Assembly (NCBI RefSeq): GCF_012273655.1
Contig: NZ_JAAWWP010000008.1
Coordinates: 1 to 64,000, forward strand
Direction: 5' to 3'
From: Streptomyces physcomitrii
GTDB lineage: Bacteria; Actinomycetota; Actinomycetes; Streptomycetales; Streptomycetaceae
Length of the DNA stretch: 64,000 bases
Shown here: one piece after another, positions 8,318 through 16,034 of the stretch
How positions within the stretch are numbered: position 1 is the first letter of the stretch
Layout: every line of letters begins with the position of its first letter
Made by a program: the position numbers and the translations under genes
The notes under the pieces: generated by a model
Seen by the model: only the letters and a program-made list of their open reading frames with translations
What the model was told of the DNA's origin: nothing
Databases searched by the model: none

Positions 8318-9394
8318 ATGAACACTCACCGCGACATCACGCCCGTCTTCTGCACGATCGTCCCGCCGCACCTGCTGGACGCCCTCTCCCGGCACAGCAA
8401 CGCGACCCTCGCCGACGTCGCCCGCCGCACCCTCGAACGCGACACCCTGGAGCGCACCCGCCGGAGCCTCACCGTGGCCGCCGGCCCCCAGGCGACGGCC
8501 GCTCCAGCCGCCGAGGCCGACCCGCCCGACCAGCCCGAACGCTCCATCCACGACGCCGCCCACGGCACCGCCCTGCCCGGCCGCAAGGTCCGCGGTGAGG
8601 GACAGCAGCCCGTGAAGGACGCCTCCGTCAACCGCGCGTACTCGGGTCTCGGCGCCACCTTCGAGCTGTACCTCAAGGCCTACCACCGCTCCTCCATCGA
8701 CGGCCGCGGCCTCCCCCTCGTCGCCACGGTCCACTACGACCGCGAGTACAACAACGCCTTCTGGAACGGCGACCAGATGGTCTTCGGCGACGGTGACGGG
8801 GAGATCTTCCTGGACTTCACCCTCCCTCTCGACGTCATCGGCCACGAGCTGACGCACGGCGTCACCCAGCACACGGCGAACCTCACCTACGCCGACCAGC
8901 CCGGCGCCCTCAACGAGTCCATCTCGGATGTCTTCGGCTCACTGATCAAGCAGTACGCCCTGGGCCAGACCGCCTCGGAGGCCGACTGGCTCATCGGCGC
9001 CGGGCTGCTCGCCCCCGGGGTGAGCGGCAAGGCACTCCGCTCGATGAAGGCCCCGGGCACCGCCTACGACGACGATGTCCTCGGCAAGGACCCCCAGCCC
9101 GGCAGCATGAAGGACTACGTCCGCACGGAGGACGACAACGGCGGCGTCCACATCAACTCCGGCATCCCCAACCGCGCCTTCTACCTCCTGGCCGAGGCAC
9201 TGGGCGGCAACGCCTGGGAGCGGGCCGGGCAGATCTGGTACGACGTCCTCACCGGCGGCGATCTGGCCTCCGACGCGGACTTCACCGCCTTCGCCCGCCT
9301 GACCGCCTCCGCCGCGCAGACGCGCTACGGCGGCGGCGCGGAGCAGGAAGCCGTCCTCAAGGCCTGGTCGCAGGTGGGGGTATCCACCGGCTGA
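8318..9394 (+). CDS. Protealysin-like M4 metalloprotease
   Basis: A 358-residue thermolysin-family zinc protease without a signal peptide. Residues 1-50 resemble the short protealysin-type propeptide (FCTIVPPHLLDALSRHS). The catalytic domain shows HELTHGVTQHT (HExxH; two His ligands and the general base) and GALNESISDVFG, supplying the third ligand Glu about 20 residues on. The substrate-site block GGVHINSGIPNRAF also matches the family. The short propeptide and absent secretion signal are typical of intracellular or non-classically exported protealysins. A probable emfourin inhibitor gene follows at 9615. Start: the ATG at 8318 has no good Shine-Dalgarno sequence. A strong hairpin separates the two genes. 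Confidence 0.92.
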   Translation: MNTHRDITPVFCTIVPPHLLDALSRHSNATLADVARRTLERDTLERTRRSLTVAAGPQATAAPAAEADPPDQPERSIHDAAHGTALPGRKVRGEGQQPVKDASVNRAYSGLGATFELYLKAYHRSSIDGRGLPLVATVHYDREYNNAFWNGDQMVFGDGDGEIFLDFTLPLDVIGHELTHGVTQHTANLTYADQPGALNESISDVFGSLIKQYALGQTASEADWLIGAGLLAPGVSGKALRSMKAPGTAYDDDVLGKDPQPGSMKDYVRTEDDNGGVHINSGIPNRAFYLLAEALGGNAWERAGQIWYDVLTGGDLASDADFTAFARLTASAAQTRYGGGAEQEAVLKAWSQVGVSTG

Positions 9395-9451
9395 GCCATC
9401 GGCCTCCCTCCGCTCCGGCGCATCCTCCTCCCGCCGGGGCACTGCTCCCCC

Positions 9452-9479
9452 GGGGCCGTTCCGCCGCGCGAACGGCCCC
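9452..9479 (+). terminator. Hairpin between protease and inhibitor genes
   Basis: ggggccgtt / aacggcccc forms a perfect 9-bp stem with a 10-base GC loop, 58 bp after the protease stop. It probably terminates or attenuates the protease transcript, so the emfourin gene may have its own promoter or receive only read-through. Confidence 0.7.
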
Positions 9480-9614
9480 GGGCGGGCGGTTCGGGTTCAG
9501 GTTCGGGACGGGCGGCCCCGGGGCAGGTGCCGGACGCTCCGCGAAGGCGCGGCCGGAGCTGGGAAATATGGCGGACAGGAAGCGGCGGAAGAGATTGGGG
9601 GTAGAACACCTTCC

Positions 9615-9881
9615 ATGCGCATTCAGGTAAAACGCACAGGGGGGTTCGCGGCCATCGTGCGCGAGGCCCAGGTCGACACCGGGGATCTCCCGGACGCCGA
9701 GGAGTGGAAGGCCCTGGCGGACGAAGCGCTGGCCGCCTCCGGAGAGAGTCCCTCGGCGGGGGTCCCGGACGGTTTCCACTACGCCCTGACCATCGGCGAC
9801 CGCACCGTCCACTGCGCCGACCCCGGCCTCACCGAGGCCCAGCGGAAGCTGATCTCGCGGGTGTTGAAGGAGGGGGCCTGA
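9615..9881 (+). CDS. Emfourin-like inhibitor of the M4 protease
   Basis: A small 88-residue protein beginning MRIQVKRTGGFAAIVREA and ending in HYALTIGDRTVHCADPGLTEAQRKLIS. This pattern (a G-GF turn near residue 10, then an YxLTIGDRTV strand and a short C-terminal helix) matches emfourin, the proteinaceous inhibitor encoded next to protealysin genes. Position immediately downstream of a protealysin-like protease supports the role. No signal peptide is present, so it would act in the same compartment as its target. The assignment rests on recognition and context; I could not run a profile search. Confidence 0.75.
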   Translation: MRIQVKRTGGFAAIVREAQVDTGDLPDAEEWKALADEALAASGESPSAGVPDGFHYALTIGDRTVHCADPGLTEAQRKLISRVLKEGA

Positions 9882-9905
9882 CCACCGCGGCTCAGCCCGT
9901 CTCTC

Positions 9906-9938
9906 TGCGGATCCCCTGCGCGGCCGTCGCAGGATCCG
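9906..9938 (+). terminator. Probable terminator of the emfourin gene
   Basis: gcggatcc-cctgcg pairs with cgcagg-atccgc around a 7-base loop, with a 2-base bulge, about 25 bp after the stop codon. Confidence 0.65.
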
Positions 9939-10332
9939 CGGAGGCCACCACGGGCCCGTCTTGCGTCTGACTCTTGCCATGAACTTCAGCATCTGTTGTG
10001 CCTCTCCTCTTCGCAGGGTTCGTGGCCGGTGTCCGGCCGGTGGTGTCGGCGGGGACTTCCCTCGCCGGTGTCTTCCTGGGACGTGAGCGTCACCTCGACC
10101 CTCCGCCCCGGTCCCGCTCCTCCCCCGTGCCCGGCTCGGCGCCCGTCCGCGGGAGCCGGGAAAGGGGAGGGATTGCGGGTTGCCACGGCCCCGGTCAACT
10201 CCGCTGTCGGGAGCGGTGCTTCCGTGGTCGTGGTGCCAGACTCACCCGCTCACCGCGGAAGTGGGAGAGGACTCCCGATCCTGGGATCGGCAGTCCCTGG
10301 ATAACTCTCCGTGCCCGGGTGATGCTGTCCTC
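9939..10332. other. Gene-free interval before the XRE-type regulator
   Basis: About 390 bp with no supportable coding sequence. The forward open frames here have compositionally random proteins and no ribosome binding site. It presumably holds the promoter of the regulator that follows. I could not assign a convincing -35/-10 pair. Confidence 0.5.
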
Positions 10333-11436
10333 GTGAACCGACTCGATCGACCTCAGCTCGCAGACTTCCTGCGCCGCGGACGTGCCCGTCTCACGCCCGC
10401 GGCCGTGGGGATGGAAGCGGGCGGACGGCGCCGCACCCCGGGGCTGCGCCGTGAGGAGGTGGCGCAACTGGCCGGGATGTCCGTCGACTACTACATCCGC
10501 CTGGAACAGCGCCGCGGGCCCCGTCCCTCGCGGCAACTGCTCACCTCGCTCTCCCGCGCCCTGCGGCTGACGGAAGAGGAGCGTGACCATCTCTTCCATC
10601 TCGCGGGCGAGCAGCCGCCACGCCCCGGCCACACCGATCTGCATGTCCGCCCGGGACTGCTGCTGATACTCGACCGGTTGCACGACACACCCGCGCAGAT
10701 CGTCACCGACTACGGAGAGGTGCTGGCCCAGAACCACATGGCCGCCGCGCTCACCGGCGACATCACGCAGCGCCCCGCCGAGGACCGCAATCTGGTCCGG
10801 CACTTCTTCACCGACCCGGAAGCACGGCAACTGATCCCGGAGGGAGACCGAGCAGACCGCGCTCGTACCCATGTCGCCTGCCTGCGGGCGGTCACCGCGG
10901 CGAGACCGGACGACCCCGGGCCCGGGCGGCTGGTCGCCGAACTACGCAAGAAGAGCGAGGAGTTCCGAAGACTCTGGCAGTCCCATGAGGTCGCGGCGCG
11001 GCACACCGCGAGCAAGCGGTTCCAGCATCCGATGGTCGGCCTCTTGGAGCTGGACTGCGAGGTCCTGCTCAGCCAGGGCGGCGACCAGCAGTTGATCGTC
11101 CACACCGCGCGCCCGGGAACCGAGTCCTACGAAAAGCTCGAACTGCTGCGAGTGGTGGGCTGCCAGGACATGGACGCCGACCTGCTGGAGTCGTCGGCGC
11201 CCTGGGACGAGGAGTACGCGGCGTACGAGGACTTCGAGGAGGACGCGGGGTACGAGTGGGTGCGGGCCGCGAGAAGCACCGTCCCGGAGCTGGGAGAGGA
11301 CGCGGAAGGCAGCAGCCCGACACAGGAGCAGAGGGAACGACAGCAGGGCGAGCGGGGGCAAGGCGAACGGGGGCAGCGCGTCCCGGCGCAGGCCGAGCCT
11401 CGGGAAAGGAGGAGTCACATAGCCGCGGACGGATGA
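10333..11436 (+). CDS. XRE-type regulator with MmyB-like ligand-binding domain
   Basis: A 367-residue transcription factor. The N-terminal helix-turn-helix reads LADFLRRGRARLTPAAVG then TPGLRREEVAQLAGMSVDYY, the hallmark of the MmyB-type family widespread in Streptomyces. The middle ~180 residues match the MmyB-like ligand-binding domain (HVRPGLLLILDRLHDTPAQI, then LVRHFFTDPEARQL and HPMVGLLELDCEVL). The GTG at 10333 is where homology begins. The last ~45 residues are a Gln/Arg/Gly-rich low-complexity tail, longer than usual for the family. These regulators often sit beside an oxidoreductase they control; none is adjacent here, so the target is unknown. It ends 40 bp from the convergent era gene. 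Confidence 0.88.
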   Translation: MNRLDRPQLADFLRRGRARLTPAAVGMEAGGRRRTPGLRREEVAQLAGMSVDYYIRLEQRRGPRPSRQLLTSLSRALRLTEEERDHLFHLAGEQPPRPGHTDLHVRPGLLLILDRLHDTPAQIVTDYGEVLAQNHMAAALTGDITQRPAEDRNLVRHFFTDPEARQLIPEGDRADRARTHVACLRAVTAARPDDPGPGRLVAELRKKSEEFRRLWQSHEVAARHTASKRFQHPMVGLLELDCEVLLSQGGDQQLIVHTARPGTESYEKLELLRVVGCQDMDADLLESSAPWDEEYAAYEDFEEDAGYEWVRAARSTVPELGEDAEGSSPTQEQRERQQGERGQGERGQRVPAQAEPRERRSHIAADG

Positions 11437-11476
11437 AGCGCAGGGATGAGCGGCGGTCCGTCGACCCGTTCGGGGA

Positions 11477-12427
11477 TCAGAAGCCGAGTCGCCTCAGCTG
11501 CTTGGGATCGCGCTGCCAGTCCTTGGCCACCTTCACATGGAGGTCCAGGAAGACGGGGGTGCCGAGCAGGGCCTCGATCTGCTTGCGGGACTTCACGCCG
11601 ACATCCTTCAGGCGCTTTCCCTTCGGGCCGATGACGATGCCCTTCTGGCTCGGGCGCTCGATGAAGAGGTTGGCGTGGATGTCCAGCAGGGGCTTGTCGG
11701 CCGGCCGGTCCTCGCGCGGGAGCATCTCCTCCACGACGACGGCGATGGAGTGCGGCAGTTCGTCGCGCACGCCCTCCAGAGCGGCCTCGCGGATGAGTTC
11801 CGCCACCATGACCTGCTCGGGCTCGTCGGTGAGGTCGCCCTCGGGGTAGAGGGTCGGCCCCTCGGGGAGCAAGGGCACCAGCAGATCGGCGAGAAGGGAG
11901 ACCTGCTGACCCCCGACCGCGGAGACGGGGATGATCTCCGCCCACTCGAAGCCGAGTTCCTTGCCGAGCTGGTCCACGGCGATGAGCTGCTCGGCGAGGG
12001 CCTTGGGGTCGACGAGGTCCGTCTTGGTGACGACCGCGACCTTCGGGGTGCGCTTGATCCCGGCCAGTTCCTTGGCGATGAAGCGGTCACCGGGGCCGAG
12101 CTTCTGGTCGGCGGGAAGGCAGAAGCCGATCACGTCGACCTCGGCCCAGGTGGTGCGGACCACGTCGTTCAGGCGCTCGCCCAGCAGCGTACGGGGCTTG
12201 TGCAGGCCGGGGGTGTCCACCAGGACGAGCTGGGCGTCCGGACGGTGCACGATCCCGCGCACGGTGTGCCGGGTGGTCTGCGGACGATTGGAGGTGATGG
12301 CGATCTTCTGACCGACAAGAGCGTTCGTCAGGGTGGACTTGCCCGCGTTGGGGCGTCCCACAAAGCAGGCGAAGCCGGACCGGTGGGGGGAATCGGACGG
12401 CTCGGTGGGGTCGCTGTGAACGCTCAT
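11477..12427 (-). CDS. era: GTPase Era
   Basis: An essential GTPase that binds the 3' end of 16S rRNA during 30S assembly. In 316 residues it shows the G1 loop GRPNAGKST, G3 DTPGLHKPRT, G4 TKTDL and a C-terminal KH domain (SQKGIVIGPKGKRLKDVG). The ATG at 12427 starts MSVHSD; an ATG three codons upstream (12436) is possible and neither has a perfect ribosome site. It diverges from amtB, with GlnR-like boxes in the shared region. Era, YbeY and PhoH in the same neighbourhood all touch 16S rRNA maturation. Confidence 0.96.
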   Translation of the reverse strand: MSVHSDPTEPSDSPHRSGFACFVGRPNAGKSTLTNALVGQKIAITSNRPQTTRHTVRGIVHRPDAQLVLVDTPGLHKPRTLLGERLNDVVRTTWAEVDVIGFCLPADQKLGPGDRFIAKELAGIKRTPKVAVVTKTDLVDPKALAEQLIAVDQLGKELGFEWAEIIPVSAVGGQQVSLLADLLVPLLPEGPTLYPEGDLTDEPEQVMVAELIREAALEGVRDELPHSIAVVVEEMLPREDRPADKPLLDIHANLFIERPSQKGIVIGPKGKRLKDVGVKSRKQIEALLGTPVFLDLHVKVAKDWQRDPKQLRRLGF

Positions 12428-12466
12428 GGCGACCATTGTCCCTGATCCCGGGAGCCGGTCCGACCT

Positions 12467-12511
12467 GTGAGATTGCGGAAACGCTGACGCAATGCGAAAC
12501 ACGGCGGAAAC
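12467..12511 (+). promoter_or_regulatory. GlnR-type nitrogen-control boxes upstream of amtB
   Basis: GTGAG at 12467 is followed after six bases by GAAAC at 12478. A second pair, GAAAC at 12496 and GAAAC at 12507, again has six-base spacing. The known actinobacterial GlnR site is built from gTnAc and GaAAc half-sites spaced by six bases, so this is two adjacent a/b-type boxes. They lie 70-115 bp upstream of the amtB start, where nitrogen-limitation control by GlnR would be expected. Confidence 0.75.
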
Positions 12512-12580
12512 ACCGATGTGTGCGGAGCGAAATGCGGGGCGGTGACTCTCTCAGTCTCCCCGACCCTCAGGAGACCGACA

Positions 12581-13891
12581 GTGAAGACCGTGCACCTGGC
12601 CGCAGGCCTCGACAGCGGCGACACCGCCTGGCTGCTCGCGGCCACGGCGCTGGTCCTGCTGATGACCCCCGGCCTGGCCCTCTTCTACGGCGGGATGGTC
12701 CGTACCAAGAGCGTGCTCAACATGCTCCTGATGAGCTTCGTCTCGATCGCGCTCGTCACCGTGGTCTGGCTGCTCGCGGGCTATTCGCTGGTCTTCGGTG
12801 ACGATGCCTTCGGGGGGCTGATCGGTGATCTCGGCCACCTCGGCATGGCCCACATCGGGCCGGACGACGTGTCCGGGACGGTGCCGACGATGCTGTTCAG
12901 CACCTTCCAGCTGACCTTCGCGATCATCACCGCGGCGCTGATCAGCGGGGCGGTGGCGCACCGGACGAAGTTCGCGGCCTGGCTGGTGTTCGTGCCGGTG
13001 TGGGCGCTGCTCGTATACGTTCCGGTGGCGCACTGGGTCTGGGGGCCGGGCGGCTGGATCTCGGGGCGTCTTGGTGCGCTCGACTTCGCGGGCGGCCTTG
13101 TCGTGGAGATCGCCTCGGGGGCTTCGGGGCTGGCGCTCGCCCTGGTGCTCGGTCCGCGGATCGGCTTCCGGAAGGACGCCATGCGTCCCCACAACCTGCC
13201 CCTGGTCATGCTGGGCGCGGGACTTCTGTGGTTCGGGTGGCTCGGCTTCAACGGCGGTTCGGCGCTCGGGGCCAACGGCCTGGCGGCCGCCTCGCTGCTC
13301 AACACCCTCGTCGCCGGCTGCACCGGGCTGCTCGGCTGGCTCGCCGTCGAGCAGGTGCGGGACGGCCATCCGACCACCTTCGGTGCCGCCTCGGGTGCCG
13401 TGGCCGGACTGGTGGCGATCACCCCGGCCTGCGGGACGGTGGGCATCCTCGGCGGGGCCGTGGTGGGGCTCGCCGCGGGCGTGGTGTGCTCGTACGCCGT
13501 GGCCTGGAAGTTCCGCTTCGGGTACGACGATTCGCTGGACGTGGTGGGTGTGCACTTCGTCGGCGGGGTGGTGGGCACCCTGCTGATCGGGCTGTTCGCG
13601 ACCGAGGCGATGACCGGCGGCGCGGAAGGGCTCTTCTACGGCGGCGGTCTCGGGCAGTTGGGCAGGCAGGCGGTGGCGGTCGTGGTGGTGGCCGCGTACA
13701 CCTTCGGGGTGACCTTCCTCCTCGGCAAGGCGATCGACCGGCTGATGGGCTTCCGGGCCTCCGCCGAGGAGGAGATGACCGGACTCGACCAGACCGTGCA
13801 CGCGGAGACCGCCTACGATCACGGCGTGCTGGGCCACGGTGCCCCGCACAACTCCCCGGCGGTCACGAAGGACAGGAGCCCGTCCGCATGA
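12581..13891 (+). CDS. amtB: Ammonium transporter
   Basis: An Amt/MEP/Rh-family ammonium channel of 436 residues with eleven predicted membrane spans. Characteristic blocks are ALVLLMTPGLALFYGGMVR near the N-terminus, the GLVVEIASGASGLALALVLG segment in mid-protein, and the conserved VDVVGVHFVGGVVG-like stretch carrying the pore histidine (here DVVGVHFVGGVVGTLLIG). The GTG at 12581 has CAGGAG seven bases upstream. It overlaps glnK by the ATGA tetranucleotide, so the two are translationally coupled, as for nearly all amtB-glnK pairs. GlnR boxes precede it. Confidence 0.95.
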   Translation: MKTVHLAAGLDSGDTAWLLAATALVLLMTPGLALFYGGMVRTKSVLNMLLMSFVSIALVTVVWLLAGYSLVFGDDAFGGLIGDLGHLGMAHIGPDDVSGTVPTMLFSTFQLTFAIITAALISGAVAHRTKFAAWLVFVPVWALLVYVPVAHWVWGPGGWISGRLGALDFAGGLVVEIASGASGLALALVLGPRIGFRKDAMRPHNLPLVMLGAGLLWFGWLGFNGGSALGANGLAAASLLNTLVAGCTGLLGWLAVEQVRDGHPTTFGAASGAVAGLVAITPACGTVGILGGAVVGLAAGVVCSYAVAWKFRFGYDDSLDVVGVHFVGGVVGTLLIGLFATEAMTGGAEGLFYGGGLGQLGRQAVAVVVVAAYTFGVTFLLGKAIDRLMGFRASAEEEMTGLDQTVHAETAYDHGVLGHGAPHNSPAVTKDRSPSA

Positions 13892-14226
13892 AGCTCATCA
13901 CGGCGATCGTCAAGCCCTTCCGCCTCGACGAGGTGAAGAGCGCCCTCCAGGAACTCGGCGTGCACGGAATGACCGTGACCGAGGCGAGCGGTTACGGACG
14001 TCAGGGCGGGCACACCGAGGTGTACCGGGGAGCGGAGTACAAGGTCGACCTGGTACCGAAGGTCCGTATCGAGATCGTGGTCGAGGACGCGGACACGGAG
14101 GCCTCGGTGGACGCGATCGTGCGCGCCGCGCAGACGGGACGCATCGGAGACGGCAAGGTCTGGGTCGTGCCGGTCGACTCCGTGGTCCGGGTGCGCACGG
14201 GCGAACGCGGCCCGGACGCCCTCTGA
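13888..14226 (+). CDS. glnK: PII nitrogen-regulatory protein
   Basis: A trimeric PII signal protein of 112 residues (MKLITAIVKPFRLDEVKSAL). The T-loop is intact, with Tyr51 in RGAEYKVDLVPK, the residue adenylylated by GlnD in actinobacteria. The C-terminal signature GRIGDGKVWVVPVD is present. It plugs AmtB and senses ATP/ADP and 2-oxoglutarate. In well-studied streptomycetes glnD directly follows glnK. Here the next gene is a leftward unrelated one, so glnD is missing from this operon. Confidence 0.95.
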   Translation: MKLITAIVKPFRLDEVKSALQELGVHGMTVTEASGYGRQGGHTEVYRGAEYKVDLVPKVRIEIVVEDADTEASVDAIVRAAQTGRIGDGKVWVVPVDSVVRVRTGERGPDAL

Positions 14227-14311
14227 TCCGCCGCCCTCCAGCCTGCCCGCCCTCTGGCCTGCCCGGCGACTGGTCTGCCCGCTGAGTCCCGGCCGACGCC
14301 CCGCAGGACGG

Positions 14312-14665
14312 TCAACCCGCGGTGACCACGTCCCTGACCTCGCCGTCGGTGCCGGCGACCAGCACGGGAGTGTCGGCGCCGCCCAGGTCGCGTACCGCGG
14401 CACGGTCGGCGTCCGCGGCGGCCGGTGCCTCGGTGACCACGGCCGCCGCCTCCAGCGAGGTGGCACCGGAGGCGACCGCCATGGCCACCGCCGTCTGCAG
14501 GGCGCTGAGTTGCAGGGAGTCCAGGGACACGGTCCCGGCGACATAGGTGCGGCCGGTCTCGTCGCGTACCGCCGCGCCCTCGGGCACGCCGTTGCGGGCT
14601 CTGGCCGAGCGGGCCAGGGTGACGATCTTGCGGTCCTCGGGGTCGAGCGCGGTGCTGTCGGTCAT
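14312..14665 (-). CDS. Cytidine-deaminase-like protein lacking the catalytic site
   Basis: A 117-residue protein with the cytidine deaminase fold signature in its N-terminal half (DRKIVTLARSARARNGVPEGAAVRD then TYVAGTVSLDSLQLSALQTAVAMAVASGA). The zinc site of true deaminases needs a Cys/His-Ala-Glu and PCxxC. This protein has no cysteine and no histidine at all, so it cannot be an active zinc deaminase. Such remnants occur at this position beside era in Streptomyces. The ATG at 14665 is preferred to one four codons upstream. The role is unknown; it could be a structural or nucleotide-binding relic. Confidence 0.8.
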   Translation of the reverse strand: MTDSTALDPEDRKIVTLARSARARNGVPEGAAVRDETGRTYVAGTVSLDSLQLSALQTAVAMAVASGATSLEAAAVVTEAPAAADADRAAVRDLGGADTPVLVAGTDGEVRDVVTAG

Positions 14666-14741
14666 GTGCCGAAGCATACGAAGCGGCGGGAACGGCTCGC
14701 GCGGCGGCCGGCCGACGAGGTGAACGCTCGTATCGCAGGCC

Positions 14742-15563
14742 CTACGAGCCGAGGAACTCCCGGGCTCCGCGCAGGCGGGTGCGCAGGTGGGACTGGGTGG
14801 CGCGGCTGTCGAGGCGGACGTCGAGGGCGCCGGGGAGCGCGGAGTCGGCGCGGCGGGCGGAGGGGAGCCGGGAGGGGTCGAGTCCCTCGCGGCGGGCGAG
14901 GAGTACGCCGAGGTCGTGGCGGCTCAAGGCGTCTGCCCCGGCGAGGTGGAACATCCCGGACGCCTCGGACACGGTGAGTTCGCGCAGGGCGGCGGCCAGA
15001 TCCGTGACGTGCACCGGGCAGCGGATGTCGTCGGTGAACAGGGCACCCGAGCGTGGATCGGCGGCCAGGGCACGGACCCGGCGCTCGGGTGCGGAGCGGC
15101 CGTGGCCGACGATCAACGAGGTGCGCGCGACGGCGGCGTCCGGGACGAGGAGTCGCACGGCGGTCTCGGCGGCCGCCTTCGCCGCGCCGTACGGGGTGAC
15201 CGGATCGGGGAGGCAGCTCTCGTCGTAGTGGACCCGGGAGCCGGAGAAGACGGCGTCGCTGGAGACGTGGACCAGGCGGCAGGCGTGTTCCGCCGCGGCC
15301 AGGGCCACCCGTACCGATCCGTCCGCGGTGACCGCCCAATCGGCTTGGCCGCTCGTGACGTTGAGGACGGCGTCCGGGGCCACCTCGGTGAGCAGTGCGT
15401 CGAGACCACCGGGGAGGCGGAGGTCGAGCCGGTGCCAGGAGGCGCCGGGGATTTCGCGGGGGCGGGAGTGGTAGGTCGCGGCGGTCCGCCAGCCCGCGGC
15501 GAGGGTCTGGCCCACCAGTTCCGTTCCGAGGAAACCGCTGCCGCCGATGATCAGGACTCTCAT
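14742..15563 (-). CDS. RmlD-like NAD(P)-dependent sugar-nucleotide reductase
   Basis: A 273-residue extended short-chain dehydrogenase. The nucleotide-binding loop is RVLIIGGSGFLGTEL at the N-terminus, the catalytic Tyr-Lys pair is in TPYGAAKAAAE, and the segment VHVSSDAVFSG supplies the Ser. The overall layout matches dTDP-4-dehydrorhamnose reductase-like proteins (RmlD_sub_bind). No other deoxysugar genes are nearby, so rhamnose synthesis is not implied. The substrate is unknown. Confidence 0.8.
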   Translation of the reverse strand: MRVLIIGGSGFLGTELVGQTLAAGWRTAATYHSRPREIPGASWHRLDLRLPGGLDALLTEVAPDAVLNVTSGQADWAVTADGSVRVALAAAEHACRLVHVSSDAVFSGSRVHYDESCLPDPVTPYGAAKAAAETAVRLLVPDAAVARTSLIVGHGRSAPERRVRALAADPRSGALFTDDIRCPVHVTDLAAALRELTVSEASGMFHLAGADALSRHDLGVLLARREGLDPSRLPSARRADSALPGALDVRLDSRATQSHLRTRLRGAREFLGS

Positions 15564-15680
15564 GGGTCCCCACCGTAGGTCGATCGGTGGGCCGGTCGGC
15601 GGGGCCGCTCAGGGGAAACCGAACGGCCGGGCCCGTCAGGGCGGTCGGCCGGGCTCCTCAAGGGGGAACAGCCCGGCCCG

Positions 15681-16034
15681 TCAAGGCCGGTCGAGTCGCA
15701 GCCGCTCCGCGCGCGGCAGTTTGGCCACCACCAAGTCGTAGGAGTCCTCGATGAGTTCGCGGAGCTGGCGGTCGGGAAGCGGTCCGACCGTCACCGTGTT
15801 CCAGTGCCGCTTGTTGAGGTGGTAGCCGGGGACGATCTCGGGGTGGCGCTCGCGCAGCCGTACGGCCTCTTCCGGATCGCACTTCAGGGAGATGGTCAGC
15901 GGCTCCGCGTCCAGGGCGCTGAGCGCGAAGACCTTGCCGAGCACCTTGAAGACCGAGGTCTCCGGGTTGAACGGGAACTCCTCGGCCACCGCGTTGAAGG
16001 AGAGGCAGAAGGCGCGCAGTTCGGCGGGGTTCAT
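15681..16034 (-). CDS. MmcQ/YjbR family protein
   Basis: A 117-residue protein of the CyaY-like-fold MmcQ/YjbR family. It has the family order: an N-terminal helix (LRAFCLSFNAVAEEFPF), VFKVLGKVFAL, LTISLKCDPEEAVRLRE, and the signature YHLNKRHWNTVTV. It overlaps the upstream CBS-domain gene by ATGA, so it is translationally coupled to it. Family members have been called DNA-binding but their role is not established. Confidence 0.88.
   Translation of the reverse strand: MNPAELRAFCLSFNAVAEEFPFNPETSVFKVLGKVFALSALDAEPLTISLKCDPEEAVRLRERHPEIVPGYHLNKRHWNTVTVGPLPDRQLRELIEDSYDLVVAKLPRAERLRLDRP

Noticed and set aside
9996..10336. Open frames upstream of the MmyB-type regulator
   Set aside because: No start with ribosome site, low-complexity translations; the regulator itself begins at 10333.
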